Source: Sitta carolinensis (lineage: Eukaryota > Chordata > Aves > Passeriformes > Sittidae). Taken from it: a stretch of DNA of 64,000 bases. The notes under the pieces were generated by a model that was not told the DNA's origin, did no database searches, and worked only from the letters and a program-made list of their open reading frames with translations. Positions 1 through 12,900 of this stretch are shown here, one piece after another. Every line of letters starts with the position of its first letter. The stretch's first letter is position 1. The stretch spans positions 19,503,501 to 19,567,500 of the forward strand of contig CM063288.1 in NCBI GenBank assembly GCA_032173965.1. The letters are read 5' to 3'. Made by a program: the position numbers and the translations under genes.

Positions 1-965
1 CGCCGGCCAGCCCAGGTGTGCCTTCCACGCTCTCCGAGGATGCCGGGACCTCGGGACAAACGTGAAGTTTCGGGCCGGCGGGCGGCGACATTTCGTGCGG
101 CGGCGGCGCGGGGCGCGCACCTGCGCGCTGGGAGGGCGGCGGGAGGGCAGGGGCGGAGGAAGAGGAGGGTGGTGTCAGGGGAGGGGAGAGGCGGCGTCGG
201 GAGGGGGGCGCGGGCGTCGGGCACGGCGCCGGTGCCGCGGCTATCGCGAGAGGGCGGCGCCGCGGGGCGGGGAGCGAGGTCGGCGGAGGGATCGCGGATC
301 CGGGGCCCGGCGCGGCCGTAAGAGCCCCTCGGTGTCCCGTCATGGCGGGGGCCGGCGCCAGCAGCAGGGACAAGCGGGCGACGGCGGCGCGGCTGAAGGC
401 GACGCTGGGTGGCGAGAGCGGCGCGGCGGCGGCGGCGGCGGAGCTGCGGGTGCTGCTGGAGCGAGTGCTGGCCCCGGCGGCGGGCCCGGGCGGCGGCGAG
501 GCGGCGGGCGAGGCGCTGGAGTGGTGCCGTTGCTTGCTGTCGGGCGGGGAGCCCTGGGACAGCTTCGTGCAAGCCGTGCGGGCCTACGACCCGGCCACGC
601 TATGCGGCCTGGTTTGGACCGCCAACTTCGTGGCCTACCGGTGCCGGACGTGCGGGATCTCGCCTTGCATGAGCCTGTGCGCCGAGTGCTTCCACCAGGG
701 CGAGCACGCCGGGCACGACTACAACATGTTCCGGAGCCAGGCGGGGGGCGCCTGCGACTGCGGCGACAGCAACGTCATGCGGGAGGCCGGGTGAGCGCGG
801 GGCGGCCGCGGCGGGGCGGGCGGGCACCTGCCGGCGGGGGCGGCCCCGCGGGCGGCAGCGCCGTGCCCGGGCCGCAGCCGCCCTGAGGGAGGGCGGTAAG
901 GGAGGCCCCTGCCGCCTCCCGGGCCGCGTCCGTCCAGCCCTGGCTGCGGCTCGGGCCATGGGCTG
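1..965 (+). promoter_or_regulatory. UBR3: CpG-island promoter, 5' UTR and first-exon region of UBR3
   Basis: The first ~960 bases are extremely G+C and CpG rich, in sharp contrast to the AT-rich sequence that follows. There is a GC box (GGGGCGGGG) at 264-272 and a GCGCGCACCTGCGCGC near-palindrome around 113-128 that resembles an NRF1/E-box type site. I see no TATA box. This is the usual architecture of a broadly expressed vertebrate housekeeping promoter. The transcription start cannot be placed from sequence. The island covers exon 1 and the start of intron 1. Confidence 0.8.
342..790 (+). CDS. UBR3: UBR3 exon 1: start codon, Ala/Gly-rich N-terminus, most of the UBR box
   Basis: Encodes residues 1-149 plus two bases of codon 150. 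Residues 1-60 are low-complexity Ala/Gly/Glu. W-C-R-C near 61-64 and the A-Y-D-P-A-T-L-C segment precede the UBR box, whose zinc ligands C88, C101, C104, C113, C116, H119, H122, H125, C138 and C140 can be read here. The donor GTGAGC at 791 leaves phase 2. Reading on into the intron meets a stop at once (GGG TGA), which confirms the exon end. Confidence 0.96.
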
Positions 966-3900
966 AGCGAGGAGTCCGCCGGCGTTCGGCAGGGTGGCTT
1001 TCTTGATGTGCGTGTACCTTTTTTTAGGACTCTCATGCGAATCTTGTTGCCCTTGCACCGAGTGCCAGCCTTCAGGGAAGTTGATAAGGCGGAGTGCATG
1101 GGAGGCAGTACCTGTCAGCTTCCAGCTAGCACCCTTGGCCTAACACAGCTAGCCGTGAAGTCAAAATACTTTGGGACAGCATGTGAGCAGATAAGCCAAA
1201 GTGAACAGATTGAGTAAGAGGGAATCATTTTTGTGTATTTTCTCGCTCTGCAATTCATTTTGCCACCTTAGCTTTAAACCAGGAAATATGGATGTTTTGT
1301 GGAAGTCAAAAGTCTCTTGTATTCTGACCTACTGGAGGCAAGACTGAAGTGCCTGGTCAGAAGAAAAATCGGGTACCTCATTAAACCCTCCTTTGTTCTC
1401 CTATGTACTCAATGGTGAAAGGAAAGACCAGTCAACCAGTTACTGGATGAAGGTGATACCTAGCCAGTAAACTTCAGATTTTACTCCTGAGTGTCTTTTG
1501 GAGCTCCCTGTGTTCCTGTTGATTCACCAGCTAGCTATAGGCTTCACTAGATGACAGTTTGGAGGGCTTGAATGAGGATTCTCTTCTGACAAACCTTCTG
1601 GAATAGTCTGTCTTGACTGTCTTAGCCTGGATGAGATGCTATGCTGTCCAATTCTAAGTTGTGGCATACCTAGCAGAAAACACTAGGAACACAGAGAAAT
1701 TTTAAAACGTTTTCCTTGGTTCTTTTCTTGTTTTTGTAAATCTACAGTCTGTAATTCTGTATCACTCACTCAACATCTTAAGATTCCTTCTCTTTTTGCA
1801 TTCCTATTTAGAGATTTCATTAATTCTGTTTTTGCTGTTCCTTGTTGCCTTGACTCCTATTCTTTGTGTCTGTAATCAACATTCTCCTGCTGCAGGCCTT
1901 CAGGTGGCTTAAGTTTTTGTTTCTTATGCTTTTGTCACCTTTTCTTTTTCTTGCTATCTGCCTTCATCATTTATTCATTCTATTTTGGTGGACTCTTTCC
2001 TTATTGATAGGCTTCCTCCAATGTCAGAATTTTCCTTGTTTTCAGTAATCTTCAGTGGTTTCAAGTTGCTACTGCTGGAGTGATTCTTTCTTTGTTGGTT
2101 CTTCTTCAACTCGTGGTGATTCTGCTTTCCCCAGCATCACTGAAGTAAGAGTCTCCCTTGATCTTGAGAAGCAGAAAAAAAATTAATACTACTCCTTCCA
2201 CTGTTCATTGTGGAACAGACTTAGGGCTCCTCTTAGTGGCAGGATTTTAACAGAGCACACACAAATTGAACTACTTTAGGGTGAATATTAAAATGGCTTG
2301 TGATGCTGCTCTTTTCCCAGACTGTATAGCTTTCACAATTGGCTTTTCTTATTTTAAATAGTTTTCTTCTTGAGGAAAGACGAAATAAAAAATGCTGTTT
2401 AATTTGCAGTGTTAAGCAGATACAAACCCCGAGGGAGTAACAATCTTCTCATTTCTATGTACCCTATTTATTACTTTTAATGGTAGAATTTGAGAGTAAA
2501 TTGTCATGCTTGTGAGGTAGGTCCCTTCAGGAGTTTTGGTCACAAAAGATAAAGAATTGCATAATATTTGTTCAGAAACTACACTTGGCGTTGAGCAGTA
2601 GGGTTTCCAGTCCTCTTGGACACATAAGGAGGACAATACATGACAGCATATGGGGTGTCTGCATTTAACCTAAGGTCACTTCTGCTTATGTAGATAAGAC
2701 GTGATGTTAAGCCGTTGCAATTAAGTGAACTAGAAACTTTGTTTGCTGTGCAAGACAAAGCAAATTAAGCGTCAACCAATGTAAAAACATTAATTTGTGC
2801 AAACACACATAGTTTTACCGATTGACTTGAATTGCTACAATGTAGCATGTTTAGATGGTGATTTAACTTTGTGTATACAAATCAACTGCACAGTTACAAA
2901 GGTAATGCTTTGCATGTCAAAGTTAGGAGGCCTTCATGGTGGACTTAGGAAACTGGAGTGTGTCTAGCCTGATATAACCTTGGCCACTACAGCCTAGGCT
3001 TCTATTAATAGCAAGGGAATCAAATGTGGAGCTTACTTACAAACTTTATCTACCATCTGTCTGCTCAGATAAAATTTGGTGTAGATGCTGTATATGAATA
3101 TTATAGTAACATTCTTTTGTTTCTGTTCTTGTTATCTGGTCTCCATATTCATATTACTTATTTGATGCAGCTCAAAAAATACTTCTTATGAAGTCTTAGT
3201 TAACTGCTCTGTTATAAAGGAAATCTCTCACGTTTAGAATTTGGAATGGCTTTTCACTGATTTAGGATGGCTAATGTAAATCTAGAGATGGTTTCCCCTA
3301 GAGTATGAGAATGGGTGTGTGCTAATCTTGTGCTAATTAAATATATAATTTGCTTTATAGGGATATCTGAATGTTAGTTTTCTATTTCTGGTGCCTTTAT
3401 TATAAGAAGCTGGAATATAGCATAATAGATGGATACTGATTTGCCTTAGGTACCTTGATTTGCTTTAGGTACCTTGTGTAATTCTCATTTGTTTCAGAAA
3501 AATCTGATTGTCACATATTTGAACCTTTTGATTTCCATGCAGATTTCAGTGTTTTTGATGGTTAAGTTAATTGCAGTTGGTCTGATCTACTAAAATGTAA
3601 TACAGACGTTAGAAAATATTCAAGTTTGTAAATGTAGCTGCTTGTGGAGGTATTAAAAATGCTACCTGTGGTAAGTGTGAATAGATTTTAAAATCCATTG
3701 GTATGGCAGGAAGTGGAAGTAGTTTGTAGTTCTCTCCCATATGGTATCTAGCTATTTGCAAATGAAATTTAGCAAGTCCTTCAGAGGTAATTAATAATGT
3801 TCTGAAGAAGCAAAAATCTTCAGTTAACGCATTTTGAGTAGACATATGTTCATAGTTCAAATGAGTTCATCTGTTGAGTTAGAAAAAAACCCATGCAGTT

Positions 3901-6900
3901 GGACAGGGGAAAATTCAGACTAGAGTACTTTTTGGTTGGTATTGTATTTTATTATATTTTTGGTTTGGTCTTGTATTATAATGAAACTAATAGTTTATGA
4001 AACAAGCTTGAAGAAAGCAATATGCCATATGGTTATTATAAGAGTATGACTAGTCAATAATCTGTTACTGCTGAGTACCATCTTGTTTCTATGGGTGCCT
4101 TGTTCTGATTCCTCTCTAAGTCTGTAGACAATAAGCTGATACACTAGAGACCCTCAACACTCTGGCTATTGCATGCTGCCGTGTCCTGTTTCAGAGTCTG
4201 TGTGTTGACTTTTTTGTTAAATTAATCATGTGGGAAGCAGATGTTTTAGTGCTGCATTACAGTACAACATGAATAATACCTCCATCAAGGGTTGCATATC
4301 CTGAAAGGTGAAAAGCCAGGTTAAGAATTTCTTCTAATAGGCTTTTGCACTTACGTTTTTGAGTGTTTCTTGGTAATTATGGCAACCAGTGGCTCCATTG
4401 ACATCGTGTTGCCTTCTCTTATGACTTGCATCAAAGGGACTAAGGTGTTATCCATTTCCACTTGCAACAGTGAGCTGTTTCTTTATCGAGTAAAAACTTC
4501 TATAGTTATAAGAAAGGTAACTCTCACAGATTGGTGGTATATGCTGTGTGTTCAAAAGCACCTTCAGGTCCTAGCTCTAAACTTCCTGCTGTTCTGTCTC
4601 TACTGATCCCTGCTTACCTTTCCATTTAGCTCTGTATCTCAAAGTGTGAGGCAGTGTAGGTTTCATAGAGATCCTGTATGAGCTGCACAGTAGATCAGAC
4701 TTCTCTCTGTTTTCTTTTTTTTTAATCATTATGTCTCTTTTGGAGACAGATATATCTATTGGGTCTACTGTGATCCCCTTACTGAAAGGCTGGACAATTC
4801 TCTTTGCCTCCTCTTACTGGCAAGTATGAGAAGTATATTGTTAGTTTCTAAACTGCTTGGGTTTTTCTGCTGTAGTTCATTTAAAAATGGCTCTGATTTT
4901 TTCAGTGTTTTAAAATGTTTGCACGCAGTAAGGATTGTTGAATGTTTTTGTTAAATTTTGGATGGTAGATACCTAATTTTGATGACCTTTGCTATTCTGT
5001 CCCCATGAAATTCTATTGTTCCTTTAATTTTCTTTCAAAAAAGATACTTCAGAGATTGGGAATTATGGAAGATTATATTCTATTTCTTTTATAATCTGTA
5101 GCTAAGTAAGAGTAAAGGAACTTTTGCATATTCTAGACTTGTGAAAATTTTAACATGTAGAGAAGCCATAAAAAAGGAAGCTTGCTCTTGAGTAAGCTAT
5201 TATTACTAGTTATCTTTGGATGCATTCTGTGCATATTTATCAGGAAAGGTCTCTTACCATCCTGGGTATCCACTTAAGATCAAAAAAGTCAGATCTGCTT
5301 GTGACTGCATTTTGGGACATAGAAGCAATTATTGTTTCACAGGCACAAAGTGGATTACGTGGTTATTTTATGGAGTGTCTTGCTACTGCAAATCACCTTA
5401 GCATATATGTAGCATGATGCTGCTTCAAGGTAGACCCTTCCAGTGTGACTCTATCAATTATCTTGTTTTAACAATTACCAAGAAGTTTTCAGTTCTCCAG
5501 GACCTAGGCTAGGTTTGGTAATTCAGCCTCAAAGAGATAAGAGTGCTCTTTTGGAACTTCCTACAACAGGCTGGTGAAACAGATGCTTTATCAACTGGCT
5601 GAGAGCCTACAAGGAGCCAACTTCAGTTTAGTCTCTGATTTTTATGAAACCACGTAAAAATGCCTGTGTGTTCAGGATGGTTGAGCTGGTGCAAATGATG
5701 TTTTGTAGGGTCTCTGTCTACTCCATGCAGCTTTTCTGCCTCTGAAGTCTTTTGGGTTACCAAGGAGGGACTGAAGAGAAGCCTGTCCTGTTGTGGCTGT
5801 TAGCTTAGTGTGAGAGTCTGGCTAAATCCGTGGGTCGTGTATGATGGATGTTACTCTTCAGAACAAAACCTCCACCATGTTCATCCACATAAAAAGTACA
5901 GGAATTCATACTGGGATTCCCAAGGACCACAGAATTTGAAGTTACCATGCATTTATAAATAATTGATTTCCTCTGTCCTCCTTCATGCCTCCCCCAGACA
6001 TAAAGCTCAAGATAATATATTGCTTTTTAGGGTTGCACAGGGACACTTAGTAGTTTACATAGAGCATCATGTTAGGCCTTATTCTTGGAAAGCAAAAGAC
6101 ATTGCAGATCAACATGTTGATTATGGCTATCATATCATACAATCAGCTCTCAAACCTGTCTGACTTGATTTCTTTTAAGAATGCCTCTAATGAGGACGAC
6201 ATCAACCTCTAAATTAGTTGCTGACTTGTATTCCAAATGGTTAGCAACCATTTGATCTCTTCTTATAAAGACAGTGGTGAAAGGGAAACCAGTTACTTTA
6301 AAAATATTACATACCATATTTTAGCATAGATGAAGCCATATTTGTGACTTATAGAATTCAGGTTTCTGTATGTGGAAGTGATAGAAGTGGATCACTAAAG
6401 AGAAAAAGTGAATGACTTTTACAAGCACCTTTGAATTCCCTGCAGTTGCAAATCGTGCTGTTTATTCGTACTTGAACAAAGAACATGGAATAGCTTTTCA
6501 TAACTTCTGTGAATAGTATGAAAAGTGGAAGGCAGAAGTGAACACTATTTATTTGGACGTTAATTAACAGGAAGTTGTCAATCATCACTGAGCTCTTTCT
6601 GTTCCAGGGATATATTGGGATATATACACACAGCAAATTGACTAGTACTGTCCTGCTGTACCTTTTCTTAATAAAGAGTCTCATTTCTAATGTGCAAAAG
6701 AAAGTAGAAGCTCTTAATCTTGTGAATTTGCTAGCCATTTTTGTGAATTGCCATTTTAATTGTTGGACTTGTATAAGTGTTTTTTTTTTTTTTTTTTTTT
6801 TTAATTGCCTTTTTTTCTTGATTCACCTACTTTCTTTGTGGCTTTCTTCTATTTTCTTCTCTTGAAGGTGATTCTTCAATAGTCCTCAAAGAAGAAAGGC

Positions 6901-9900
6901 TTAAGTTTTAGAAAGTAGCAGGCTGCTTCTGGAAAGTATGATATAAATTTGGAAAACAGTTTTCATAGTCAAACAAAGCTGTATTTTTTTCTGAACTTTT
7001 GTGTTGAAAAATTATTAGTAAAATCTAGTAAATCTTTTCAGTAAAAGTTTTTTTTGTGTGATGTATTTTTGGACTATTCTTTGTTTAGTGTCGTTTTTGA
7101 CGTGGGTAAATAACTCTTTTGATGTTGGTATATGTCCTTTCTAAAAATAGCTTGTGAGCTGAAAAGTATTCAGTGTCTCTTGAGTCAGGCTCATGTTAAG
7201 TGAGTAGGAAATCATTCTGTCTGTTATAATGGGGTTTGGCTCAACATCATGTCACTGTGCGTTAGCCAAGCCTCAGCTACTACCATGCAGGAATTTTCCA
7301 AAGAATAAATGTTTTCTTTTCTTTTTAAGTGAAAGAATTTTGTAAGGATTTTGTAAATGGAGTTGCTGTACATTTGAAATACACACTGATCCTGTGAAAT
7401 CTTATGCCTCTTTAAGTTGTTTTTATTGTCAAAAGACATTTTTAAAAGTTGTTGTCTGAATGAGGACTTAAAAAATCAGTCCAGCCTCTGATTATGTCAC
7501 AGAAAAGAGAAGAAAGTCAATGTTCTTCTAATTGTTCAGTGGAAGATACTTCTGATTTGTATGGGAGAAAGCTGAGATGCTAGTTATGTCAACTTTGAGC
7601 AGCAGGAAAAAATTCGCAACTTTATAATTCTCTGGTCTTAAAATCAGAATGGGCTTGAACAGAGTATTTGGAATTTCAGAATACCATTTCCATACCACCT
7701 TTAATGTAAAAGCATATACTCTCTGTAAAATGGAAAAATGAATGCTTTTCGTATTATATGTTGGCACTGCTGAGCTGTGCTTGGCTAACATTTTTCTCAT
7801 CTGTTTGATAGGTTTTGTAAAAGACACCGGATTAAATCAAATTCAAATGTTCCATGTGTTCCAAAAGACTTGTTGATGATGTCGGAATTAGTTCTTCCAC
7901 AGTTCATCTTTAGTCTGATTCAGCATTTAAGAGAGGGATATAATGAGCCTGGTATGTTTTGAATTTGCATGTATCTAGCATATCTTACCATGCTGTTACC
8001 TCTTGCTTTGCAGTCTGTAAAGACACAGTACGTGAATGCTATCCATAGTTTATGTCATTGTACTTTGTACCTCTCTTCTAACAAAATTACAGCCTGCCTA
8101 GGAAATTTGATTTTGTTACCTGCTGGCATGCTTAAATATGTTTTAGGGGTTACCTAGCATTGTGCTGAGCTCTTCCAGAAAATGCAATCAGGTATAGTTT
8201 GAAATTGGTATGTGTGAATTTTAGAGCATTATGAATATATAAATTATTTTCATTTGTGGTGGTCGTAACTGTTCTGTTTGTCATGGTTTTGGCTGAATTA
8301 TACTGCATCTACACCAGAAGTTTTTCTTATGTGGCTTTCAGCTCTAGATCTACCATCAGAGAAAGACCTTCATAAAATTCTCCAGGTTTTGGAGCCTCAT
8401 GTTTCCTTCCTAGAAGACTTGACCAAAATGGGAGGTGCAATGAGATCAGTTCTTACGCAGGTTTTAACTAGCCAACAGTTCTACAAAGATCTTAGCTCTG
8501 GTATGTTTGTGTTATTTCTAATAATTAGATTTTTAAACGATGAAGAATTAAGGGCATAAGTTTTGTTTATAGCTTCAGTTTCTGCATGTTTTTATTTGAC
8601 ATCTCAAAACACAGAAAAAGAAAAGCCTATTTTTAGGCTATTATGTTGATAGGAGGGTGAGCTTCAGGAATGTTAAGACCTGTTAAGAGCAAACATCTGA
8701 TCTGTGTCCCAAGTAAATGTATAAAGAAACATCTTTTCAGAAGTGTTTTTATAAGAAATCCATTCTACCTTAGTACTTCCCAACTAGTCATAACAACGTT
8801 ATTCGAAGTGGAATATGTCTAACTTATTTTGGGATCTGCTCTCACAGAGGTTACTGGAAGAGACTTGAATGGCAAAAGACCATTGTCTGTCCTGCATTTC
8901 TGGGCTAAGCCTTTTTCATCTTTTTTTCTTAAACATTACCCCACTTCATTATTTATACAATCCTGTACCAAATCACAATGAATCTGAAAATGTTGGCCAG
9001 TCACAACTAACCTCAAACCCCTAGTGTAAATTAACTCCATGTTATTTTCTTGTGATTAAGAGTCCTTTGCATAGGTATGGAACAAATAGTTATTACTGTA
9101 CTTTTAAGTTGCCATAACTGGCTTGGGCAGCAGCTAGTTAAAGAACAGGCAATTTCCAAATCTTTATTTGAAAATAGTAAAGCTGCCTCAGGGGCAGTTC
9201 TCTTTATTCTTTCTGTCCTTTTTCTCTCTTATTTTAGTGTTCAAATGGGAGTAATTTAATTACTTCTCTTTCCTATATGTAATGGATTTCCTGATACAGA
9301 AATACAGGAAGGGAAGGGAAAGTAAGACATGCTTATCTGGACTCTTGGAATGGAGAATATGTGTTATTAAATTAAAACATCATGGGCTTTTTTTAGATTG
9401 CTTGCATAGAGTATGAAGCATATGAAGGAAGGAGCTGCTTTTGTGCTTTAATACTGTTTTATGTATGTATTCAAGGTCTTGGAGAGAACGCATGTGCAAA
9501 GAAAAGTCATGAAAAGTACCTCATTGCTTTGAAAGGCTCTGGATTGGCATTTCCTGAGGATAAAATTGCATGTGGTATGCAGGAACAAGGAGCTGGAACT
9601 AGCACGCTATCTGTTCAAGGTTTGTGTAGAAAAATATTTTAAGAGAAGACCTGATTATTGATGGGTTTTATATAAACTGCTTTGAGTTTATTTTTGAGAA
9701 AAGCTAATCTTAATGAAATTTAGGGAATTACCTGTAATTTATTGCACTACCAAATTTCAGGACTCTTACTTCTATCAACAAAGTTAAACATGTTAACTTC
9801 TTGTTGCTAATATGCCAAGCACCATTTTTCCAGTCATAACATTAGTGGAATTTGAGTAGGCAAGATGAAATTGCTCGTAGTGGAACTTTGCCACTGCAAC

Positions 9901-12900
9901 AAAGTGGTTATCATTCCACAGCACCTTTTCTTATTAAGGTTCTGTGGATTTTTTGGTTTTGATCAATGAAGTCCATCAGGGTTTTTTTTTCCAGTTTCTG
10001 AAAGAGTGCTCGTTTGTTAACACAGTGCATTGAAGTTCTGCAATGGCATGTGTTTGCAAATCCCTGATTTTGTATAGCTTGGAAATCTTAGTCCAGCTGC
10101 TCAGTCCACTGCTATGTATCTTTTAAAGAAAATTAATGTAGTGTTCCATTTCATACTGGCTTAAATATCTTAAAATACTGTCTTTTCAATATAAGACTTA
10201 TGAAAAGAATCTCTGAACATTTTTATTTCAAAAGGTTTGGCAGGTGGTACGGCAACATCAGGACAAGGGGATTCTTCAGATGAGGTGAGACTTTTTAAAG
10301 ACTATAACGAACTGTAACAGAATATTAAAGGGAGAGAATGCTTGCAGCCAAATCCCACAAATCTTATGTCTTATGTCTGCCATACGTTATCCCAATTTTA
10401 CTAATTAGGAATAATGGAGGTATAAAGGAATTGCTCTCATGCCTTTGATTTACTAAGGACCTCTTGAAAAATCCTGCATTTTGCTAATACTGTTCCAGTT
10501 TAATTTATGTATGTAATGGAGAAGAAACCTGCGTAGGCATTCCAGAAATCACTATTCAAGTAAATTGGGTTTGATTAAAGCAAACTTAGAGTATGTAATG
10601 CTATGAGTGGTATTAGCAGTTTTTGGCACTTGAGAATCCAGCTGAACTGGTGATAGCAGCAGTGAGAATTTCTCTGTAGATAAATTCTCATGCGTATCAC
10701 CTTACTTACCAAACATATGGAGTGGGAGTGAAAAGGAGAAAATCTCATTTTAGGTTGAGCTTTAATAAATAAGTGGAAGAAAGTTAAATTCTGGTAGAGT
10801 AACTTTATTAATTTATTCTCATCTTTTTTTCTCAACTATTTAAAACCTAATTTCAACAAGTAAGCCTTAGGAGACATTTTAATAGGGTAATATAACAAAC
10901 TTTAAATAATGTAAAGAGATATCCCATATAAAAACATTTGGCCCTCAGTGTGGCAAAAGCATTCATGGACTGTGTTTTATTTGCTTCCTTGGAACATCAA
11001 ATCGACTTAAATATTAGGACAGGTTAGAGAAGGCCTTTTTTTCTCCTTTTGCAGAAAGAAAAACGAGAAGTAACAGCTGTCCTTCAGATTAATTTTTTTT
11101 GCTTAGAACCATCTACTGTTGTAGAAATAAAACTAAATACTGAAGTGTGCAAGTTTTCAAGTTGTTTAGTTCCCTGCAGAAGTACTGCTGGGATTTGTAG
11201 TCTGTGTAAATTATGTAAGCAAGCGTCCAGCTGTGAAACATTAGCTCTTGGTAAGAAAGAACATTTTTAACCTTTCTACATTCATTTTAAATATCAGAGG
11301 AAGAAAATCGAGTTAAAAGTAATCCTGCCACATTTCTTAATTATGACATAGTTTTACTCTGCTCTAAGAGTGTATAATCAGGTATTATAAACAAACTGTA
11401 AATGCCCTATGTAACTCATGTAGGAGTACAGAGCAGAGAAACGTTATTTTTCTAATAAGTGTTTCAGCTTTCCACCTGCATAATTTATTTTGACTTTTGG
11501 ATGAAAGGAGTGGACTTCCTTTCAGTAATTCGTATTTGAAAAGCAGCTTATGATTAAGAACAGTTTATAAAATAAAAAATTAACTTTCTTCGCAGATGCT
11601 TTTTTCAGGGCAGGAGACTTGAATTGCAGAGTCCTGCAGTTCATAGTAGTATCCCAGGAAGTCTGATTTTTTCTTGAGAATACATGGCCCCTCTGACTGG
11701 GGACTGGGCACTGGCAACATTTTGAGAATTTACTCATTCCTGATTGAAGTACTGAAGTACCCTGTGTTCACAAAGACCACAGAATGCCTTAGTGTTCAAA
11801 TGTGTGTCCATCTTAAAATGAATTTTCAGATGGAGGAAATAAAAGGGTAGGCAAAATCAGACCTTTCATTTACACCATACTTGTGGTCAGTCCTTAGATA
11901 TAAAGTGTGAACAGTCTTCTTCCTCGAGGAAGGATTGAGGAGTTTGTCTTAGTTTGAAAGACAGGTGTCTGCCGGAGCCTCCTTTGGAATGGAGAATGTA
12001 AATCTCCTCCGTCCGAATTGTTATAATTTTGAAATTAAGGGGCTCTCAGGCGAAGATATGAGGATAGGAATAACAGTTCTTTACTAGTGTGTCTCACAAG
12101 GCAGATAGAACAGCCATACGTACGGCAGTCCCAACAAACAGAAGCAGGGAGCAGTCTCGGTCTTTGCCGCCGCTGGCACTGTGCCCGTTGGTGCGGTCCC
12201 AGCCGGCAGGAATGAGCAGAGGGCCCGCGCTGCTGGACGAGATGGACCAGCAGCTCCGCGGCGGTGGCTGGAGCTGCGGAAACGTCCGGCAAGGCAGGGG
12301 TGCGGGACACAGCGTGGGGAAACCCAGAGCGAAACCGGAGGAAAACGGGACGGGGCGGCGGCGGTCCGGCTGCCGGCAGGGCGGGGAGAGGCGAGCTTCA
12401 GGATTCCCGGTCCCTCTGCGCTGAGCTCCAGCGGTGCCGGTGAATTCTCCCGCAGTAAAAACCCACAGCCTGGCTGTCCCTACCGATGCCAAAGAGCGAG
12501 AGAGCAGCTGGGCCAGCCCCCATCCTTTACCTGCCTCTGTTCTCAAGGTGTCACTGTCCCTCCAAAAGACAACTCCCTGAGAGAAAAATTTAGCCAGATG
12601 CCACACTCCTCTCCCAACTTCAGCTTCTTCTTTTGTTTTTCTTAGGTACCCATAAGTACCCAGTAATTAGTTTCCTAGCAACTTCTGGGAAAAAATTCTG
12701 TAAGAAAGAAACCCAACCCCCGATGAGGTTCTTTATTATTCCAGAGGAGTTAGGAAGTAAAACATGGCATTTGCTTAGTGGAGAAGGATACTGAGTACTT
12801 ATTTTTAACAGTAGATATCTGCATTAGTTATGTCTGATTTTATTAGCTCCAAGTTTCATTAGGACTACCAGTGTTGGCAAAGATCCGTGCAACATTTAAT

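Larger units (their letters stand above)
791..7811 (+). other. UBR3: UBR3 intron 1 (7.0 kb, phase 2)
   Basis: The first ~170 bases are the tail of the CpG island; the rest is AT-rich unique sequence. It holds a 2 x 19-bp tandem duplication (3438-3475) and a 23-base T run (6780-6802). I see no credible exon, RNA gene or recognisable transposon in it. Confidence 0.85.

Noticed and set aside
62..886. 274-residue Arg/Gly-rich frame overlapping exon 1
   Set aside because: It starts at a GTG and reads the CpG island in another frame. Its composition is that of GC-rich sequence, and the UBR3 frame is clearly the real one.
12035..12645. Overlapping open frames on both strands within intron 5
   Set aside because: They lie in the GC-rich core of the LTR-like insertion, where stop codons are rare. 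No protein family is recognisable.
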